Position numbers and translations under genes: made by a program. From Ensifer adhaerens (GTDB taxonomy: Bacteria > Pseudomonadota > Alphaproteobacteria > Rhizobiales > Rhizobiaceae), in NCBI RefSeq assembly GCF_000697965.2, contig NZ_CP015881.1, positions 124,001-188,000 of the forward strand: a stretch of DNA of 64,000 nt, given 5' to 3'. A model generated the notes under the pieces. That model was not told the origin of the DNA, made no database searches, and saw only the letters and a list, made by a program, of their open reading frames with translations. Each line of letters opens with the position of its first letter. Within the stretch, counting starts at the first letter, position 1. Shown one piece after another: positions 60,381 through 64,000 of the stretch.

Positions 60381-60812
60381 TCAGAACTGGTTTTTCATCG
60401 TTGCCTGGGCTGCTTCGCCCTGTGGCTTGTCGATCCAGTAGGTCTTGGCGTTCTTGTCGAACTGTTCGGTCAGCGCGTCATTGCCGCGAAGCCTGAGATA
60501 AATGCCGATCGGCACGAAGGTCGTGACGTAGATCAGGAACATCACGACCGGATTGACGATCTTGAACAGCACAAGGCCGAGCCGCATCCAGAGATGGTTG
60601 GCGCGTGTCAGGGTCGAAGGCGCGATCAGGGCCAGCACGACCAGAACCACGCCGATCAGGGCGAGCACAGCCGTTACGGTCGTAATCTCGGAAGCCCGCC
60701 ACCATTTCACGAGCGCGATCAGGGTAAGGATGCCACCGACGGTGTAGCCGAAACTTCTGTTCGACGGTCCTTCCGGGGGCTTCTCGTTCAGTGGTCCGTG
60801 AGAAATGCTCAT
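60381..60812 (-). CDS. SxtJ-family membrane protein
   Basis: 143 aa with three spans (FGYTVGGILTLIALVKWW; TAVLALIGVVLVVLALIAP; LVLFKIVNPVVMFLIYVTTFVPIGIYLRLRG). The NRSFGYTVG start and the PVVMFLIYVTTFVPIGI span are SxtJ hallmarks. Function unknown; invariably near carbamoyltransferases. ATG 60812 is behind GAGGTGGATAGC; TTG 60827 is rejected. First gene of the three-gene cassette. Confidence 0.9.
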   Translation of the reverse strand: MSISHGPLNEKPPEGPSNRSFGYTVGGILTLIALVKWWRASEITTVTAVLALIGVVLVVLALIAPSTLTRANHLWMRLGLVLFKIVNPVVMFLIYVTTFVPIGIYLRLRGNDALTEQFDKNAKTYWIDKPQGEAAQATMKNQF

Positions 60813-60891
60813 TGCTATCCACCTCAAAGCGGTTAGCTAAAAAACGCACAATTTTCATTGTGCCGACGAATGAAAAACTCTTTAGTCATTT

Positions 60892-60961
60892 ATATTGGGA
60901 GAATATGAGCGGCAAATACTGGGGTAGGTCAATATGCCAATGGATATAGAGGGTCATATCC
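60892..60961. promoter_or_regulatory. two palindromes upstream of the carbamoyltransferase cassette
   Basis: ATATT-GGGAG-AATAT at 60892-60906, and GGATAT (60942-60947) with ATATCC (60956-60961) around eight bases. They lie 80-150 bases before the SxtJ start and are AT-rich relative to the window; candidates for a promoter or operator region. Compare TATATCCA-TC-TGGATATA at 63877-63894. Confidence 0.45.
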
Positions 60962-61129
60962 GGCTTACGATTCTTGGCGCGATCTTCTGATACTCGGGTT
61001 GATGTCCGCCGGTCGGCCCTGTTCCAGGGCTTGCCTGCAGCAGTGCAAGGTTCGTGTGGTCCGGGCGCGCGCGCGTAACCTTGGCTATACTGGTGGCGAA
61101 TGCATTTGAGCGCTGGAAGAGACGAGCGT

Positions 61130-61297
61130 ATGCTGACGACACTTGAATATGCTGATTGCAGCGGCTGCCAGGGCCGTGCCGTCCTCGTCGTCGAAGATGC
61201 GGTCGGCGACGGTCGGTGGCCGCGATTTGATTTATTCTCGCTCGTCACGCGCAGGGTTGTTTTCAAAGGGGCGGCGCAGAGCGGAGACTTGGCATGA
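61130..61297 (+). CDS. possible small ORF upstream of the sensor kinase (55 aa)
   Basis: Starts MLTTLEYADCSGCQGRAVLV and ends in AAQSGDLA; its TGA overlaps the kinase ATG as ATGA, which suggests coupling. A CSGCQ pair could bind a metal. No family is recognised and the ribosome site (GAGACGAG) is weak, so it may be only a leader segment. Confidence 0.3.
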   Translation: MLTTLEYADCSGCQGRAVLVVEDAVGDGRWPRFDLFSLVTRRVVFKGAAQSGDLA

Positions 61298-63102
61298 AGC
61301 TAGAGCCGTCAAACCGTTTCAGCGCCCGCCGCGTGAGCCCGACGGCGGCCGCTCCACCACACGGTGCCGGCGCGCCGATGGATCTGGACCAGGCGTCCGG
61401 CCGCAAGGTCTGGACGAACACCTTCCGAGCTCGTTCCGACAAGGTGATCGCCGTCGGGCGCATTCTGCTGGCGCTCGGCAGCGTCTGGATCGCCTGGCTC
61501 GATTCCGTTCACGTGCCGCTGCCGCCAGAGCCCATCTACTTCCTGCTGATCGGCTATCTCTTCTATGCCATCGCGGCCGCCTTCCTCGTCTGGCGCACGG
61601 AGATTTCGCGCGTGCGCGGCACGCTGGTGCGTCACATCATCGATGTCGCGGCGTTTGCGATCTTCATGTCGATGACCGACGGCCCGGCAAGCCCGTTCTT
61701 CATGCTGATGCCGTTCACTTTGCTGTCCGCGACGCTGCACTGGCGCTGGCGCGGGGCGCTCTACACCGGTCTCGTCTGCCTGGCGGCCCTGCTCTACCTC
61801 GGTTACTTCGATGCCGGCGATATGCTCGATCCGGATGCCGATACGACGACGAACGCCTCGCGGATCCTCTTCATCTTCGTTGCGGCTGCGCTGCTCGTCT
61901 GGCTGGGCGCACACCAGGAGGCGGTCCGGGCCGAGCTTCTTCGGCTGGTGCAGCGAACACCGAGCCAGCCGCGGGGACGCGAGTGGCCGGCGCGCGCGGC
62001 CCTCGATTATGCCGCCCATGTCATGCTGGTTCCGCGGGCCCTCTTGTTGTGGACCGATGCGGAGGAGCCCTGGACCTATGCGGCCCTGTGGAACGAAGGC
62101 GAACTCGAGGTCATGCAGATGCCGCCCGATGCCTTCGGTACCTGGACGGACGAAAAATTGCTGCGCAGCAGCCTGCTTGTCACCGAGGCCGCGCGTGGTC
62201 GCGTTCTCGTGCATATCGGCGAGGGGCGGTTTCATCAATGGTCGGATCCCGATCCCCCGATCTCGCCAGCGCTTGTGGAAGCTTTCAACATCAACGCCGC
62301 GGTCTCGACCTTCTTCCAGGTCGACGATCTGCAGGCGCGCCTCTTCGTTCTGGAGCCGCCTGCGCTCACGCTCGATGACGTGGCGATCGCGGAGATCATC
62401 GCCGACAGGATCAAGGCGCTGTTCGAACAGGCGATCCTGGTTAGACGCCTGAGTGACGAGGCGGCCGTCGACGAGCGCATCCGCATCGGCCGCGACCTGC
62501 ACGACGGGGTGCTTCAGGCGCTTGCGGGCACAGCACTGCAGCTTCAGTCGCTGCGCAAGCTCAAGGATGCGGGGCCGGATGTGCTTGCTGAACGCCTCGA
62601 GGCCATCCAGGCGATGCTGCTCGAAGAACAGCGGGAGCTTCGCGGCTTCATCCGCGCGCTCGAGCCGGGTGGCAATCTCCAGGCTACCGGCGAAATGCAG
62701 CTCGAGCGTCAACTGGAAGCGGTGGCCGCACGGCTGCGGCAGCAATGGCAGATCGACGTCTCGATCGCCTTCGACCCGCCGTCCGGCATCGACCTGCCGC
62801 TGGCGCTGACCTACGAGCTTGCGCGCATGACGTCCGAAGCGACCGCCAACGCGGTCAGGCACGGCGGCGCGCAGAAGGTCAGGATCACGCTCAGCATCGA
62901 CAACGGATCGATCGTGCTGACGATCGACGACGACGGGGTCGGCTTCGGTTATGGTGAGCGTCTTGACCATGCCGAGCTTGAACGAGAAAAAATCGGACCG
63001 CGGAGCCTGCGTGAACGGGCGGCAGCGCGTGGCGGAAAACTTGCGATCGAAAGGATAGCGGAATGGACTCGAGTGGTCGTCATGCTGCCAATGCCGCAAT
63101 AG
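61294..63102 (+). CDS. NarL-type sensor histidine kinase
   Basis: 602 aa. About five membrane spans at residues 50-210 (VIAVGRILLALGSVWIAWLD; IYFLLIGYLFYAIAAAFLV), then a GAF-like sensory region and HisKA_3 with His403 in RDLHDGVLQALAG. ATPase: N box EATANAVRHGG, then DDDGVGFGYG. Start 61294 is behind GGAGACTTGGC; MDLDQAS at 61378 is the alternative. The signal is not known. Divergent from the carbamoyltransferase cassette, so that cassette is one possible target of the pair (inference). Confidence 0.93.
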   Translation: MKLEPSNRFSARRVSPTAAAPPHGAGAPMDLDQASGRKVWTNTFRARSDKVIAVGRILLALGSVWIAWLDSVHVPLPPEPIYFLLIGYLFYAIAAAFLVWRTEISRVRGTLVRHIIDVAAFAIFMSMTDGPASPFFMLMPFTLLSATLHWRWRGALYTGLVCLAALLYLGYFDAGDMLDPDADTTTNASRILFIFVAAALLVWLGAHQEAVRAELLRLVQRTPSQPRGREWPARAALDYAAHVMLVPRALLLWTDAEEPWTYAALWNEGELEVMQMPPDAFGTWTDEKLLRSSLLVTEAARGRVLVHIGEGRFHQWSDPDPPISPALVEAFNINAAVSTFFQVDDLQARLFVLEPPALTLDDVAIAEIIADRIKALFEQAILVRRLSDEAAVDERIRIGRDLHDGVLQALAGTALQLQSLRKLKDAGPDVLAERLEAIQAMLLEEQRELRGFIRALEPGGNLQATGEMQLERQLEAVAARLRQQWQIDVSIAFDPPSGIDLPLALTYELARMTSEATANAVRHGGAQKVRITLSIDNGSIVLTIDDDGVGFGYGERLDHAELEREKIGPRSLRERAAARGGKLAIERIAEWTRVVVMLPMPQ

Positions 63103-63746
63103 CGTTGCGCGCGGTCGTCGTCGACGATCATCTGATCGTGCTCGACGGGCTTCGCCGGCTGATCGAGACCGTGCCCGGCTGGGAGGTGGTGGCGACCTGC
63201 GAGCGTGCGACCGATGCGCTGCAGGTTCTGTCCGAGCGGGGCGCCGATATCGTCGTCGCAGATCTTCGCATGCCGCATATGGACGGGCTCGAATTCATAC
63301 GCCGGGTGCGCAGCGCCCACCGACAGCAGATCGCGATCGTCATCCTGACGGCTGATATCGGTGACGATCAGGTTGCCGAAGCGATCCGGCTCGGAGTGAA
63401 CGGCATCGTCCTCAAGGAACAGGCCCCGGACACCCTGCTCGACTGCATGAATGTCGTGGCCAGCGGCAAGACCTATTTCCAGGATCAGGCGCTGAAGTCC
63501 GCGATCGAGCGGATACGCGCGCAGGAGGCCGTTGAGACCCGGGGCGTCGACCTCCTGACACAGCGCGAGATCGAGGTCTCGCGGCTGGCGGCCTCGGGGA
63601 TCCGCAGCAAGGAGATCGGTGCCCGGCTCGGCATATCGCCGGGCACGGTCAAGCTGCATCTCCACAGCATCTACAGCAAGCTCGGAATCTCGACGCGCGT
63701 CGAGCTGGCCAATCTGGCGAACCGGCTCCCGAAGAGCCCACTATGA
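63063..63746 (+). CDS. NarL/FixJ-type response regulator
   Basis: 227 aa. Receiver at 18-130 with phosphoacceptor Asp67 (VVADLRMPHMDGLEF) and LTADIGDD switch; LuxR HTH at about 165-220 (LLTQREIEVSRLAASGIRSKEIGARLGISPGTVKLHLHSIYSKLGI). Its start lies 40 bases inside the kinase gene, which is tight translational coupling. Cognate of the kinase just upstream. Confidence 0.95.
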   Translation: MDSSGRHAANAAIALRAVVVDDHLIVLDGLRRLIETVPGWEVVATCERATDALQVLSERGADIVVADLRMPHMDGLEFIRRVRSAHRQQIAIVILTADIGDDQVAEAIRLGVNGIVLKEQAPDTLLDCMNVVASGKTYFQDQALKSAIERIRAQEAVETRGVDLLTQREIEVSRLAASGIRSKEIGARLGISPGTVKLHLHSIYSKLGISTRVELANLANRLPKSPL

Positions 63747-63876
63747 CGGCGTCGCCCGCGCTTGCAGGCCCCCTGCTTCTGGCCTGAGCCTCCCCTTTCG
63801 AAAACATCCAGCCCGCGACGAGACGCCGCGACCGGCGCTTTCTGCCGCAAGCGAACTGTAAGAAACAGGGCCGGAG

Positions 63877-63894
63877 TATATCCATCTGGATATA
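63877..63894. repeat. perfect 18-base palindrome at the right edge
   Basis: TATATCCATCTGGATATA, two perfect 8-base arms around TC. It lies 130 bases after the response regulator in an otherwise gene-free 254-base end of the window. AT-rich surroundings suggest an operator of an unseen downstream gene or a target of the adjacent regulator. Confidence 0.6.
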
Positions 63895-64000
63895 TTCAGA
63901 ACGAAAATCCTAGGATAGAGTTCGGAATTGTAAGGCGTCTCCGGCAGAGAAGTGAAACCTCCGAAGCTCATGTCGCTATATAACGAATAAGTTCATGTTT

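Noticed and set aside
60886..61266. 126-codon minus-strand open frame in the kinase-cassette gap
   Set aside because: Ser/Thr/Arg-rich, no ribosome site and no family; the region is more likely regulatory.
61309..63099. 596-codon minus-strand open frame opposite the sensor kinase
   Set aside because: Antisense shadow with Arg-rich translation; the kinase motifs on the plus strand are unambiguous.
1..64000. CRISPR arrays, tRNA or rRNA genes, insertion sequences
   Set aside because: No spaced repeat array, cloverleaf, rRNA core or transposase motif was recognised on reading; a dedicated scan could still find a divergent tRNA.

Overview
The window is GC-rich chromosomal-type DNA, densely packed with protein genes. 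It looks like an alphaproteobacterium of the Rhizobiaceae, most like Ensifer/Sinorhizobium. That placement is an inference from gene content: a NasS/NasT-controlled nitrate operon, an NsrR/Hmp pair, many ABC importers, and start sites using GGAG/AGGA-type ribosome binding sites. I saw no rRNA, tRNA, CRISPR array, insertion sequence or prophage. The left edge cuts an aldehyde dehydrogenase gene.

Region 1 (1-4940) holds the truncated aldehyde dehydrogenase, an ETF-ubiquinone oxidoreductase, a GTP-type PEP carboxykinase and a small GNAT-like protein. Region 2 (5054-17848) is a catabolic locus under a LacI-family repressor. It has an SDR dehydrogenase, the repressor, a five-gene branched-chain-amino-acid-type (HAAT) importer, a GST, an intradiol dioxygenase, a BKACE-family beta-keto acid cleavage enzyme, an MDR reductase, a cupin, a gamma-carbonic-anhydrase-like protein, and a hydrolase resembling 2,6-dihydroxypseudooxynicotine hydrolase whose nucleophilic Ser is Ala. 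Copies of a GCAATCG(A/T)TTGC-type palindrome lie in front of the SDR and between the repressor and the importer. The most economical reading is import and ring cleavage of an aromatic compound, ending in a BKACE step that yields a CoA ester plus acetoacetate. The substrate is not known.

Region 3 (17901-22671) holds a class III nucleotide cyclase, an SRPBCC protein, a 55-aa membrane protein missed by ordinary length cut-offs, a UvrD-like helicase and a small acidic ORF. Region 4 (22878-33493, minus strand) is assimilatory nitrate reduction: nasT-nasS, then a leader with a sigma-54 promoter, two ANTAR hexaloop hairpins and a terminator, then nitrate transporter, nirB, nirD, nasA, cysG and a small membrane protein. 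Region 5 (33718-35701) is flavohemoglobin hmp and divergent nsrR with two NsrR boxes.

Region 6 (35863-44412) holds an Lrp regulator with a divergent EamA exporter, an RND efflux pair with a divergent TetR regulator and a palindromic operator, and a His-rich MFS metal exporter with an RcnR/CsoR-family sensor and its own palindrome. Region 7 (44638-52617) holds an SRPBCC protein, a dicarboxylate/amino-acid symporter, a monooxygenase-SsuCAB-type sulfur/organosulfonate set, a secreted Tyr/Pro-rich protein and a luciferase-like oxidoreductase. Region 8 (52751-55109) is an ECF sigma factor with a DUF4142-cupredoxin operon; both transcription units carry the same GGGAAC-N15-GCATC element. Region 9 (55435-63746) has a secreted amidohydrolase, a LysR regulator, a three-gene set equivalent to saxitoxin sxtI/sxtJ/sxtK (carbamoyltransferase, SxtJ, DUF5989) and a divergent NarL-type two-component system.
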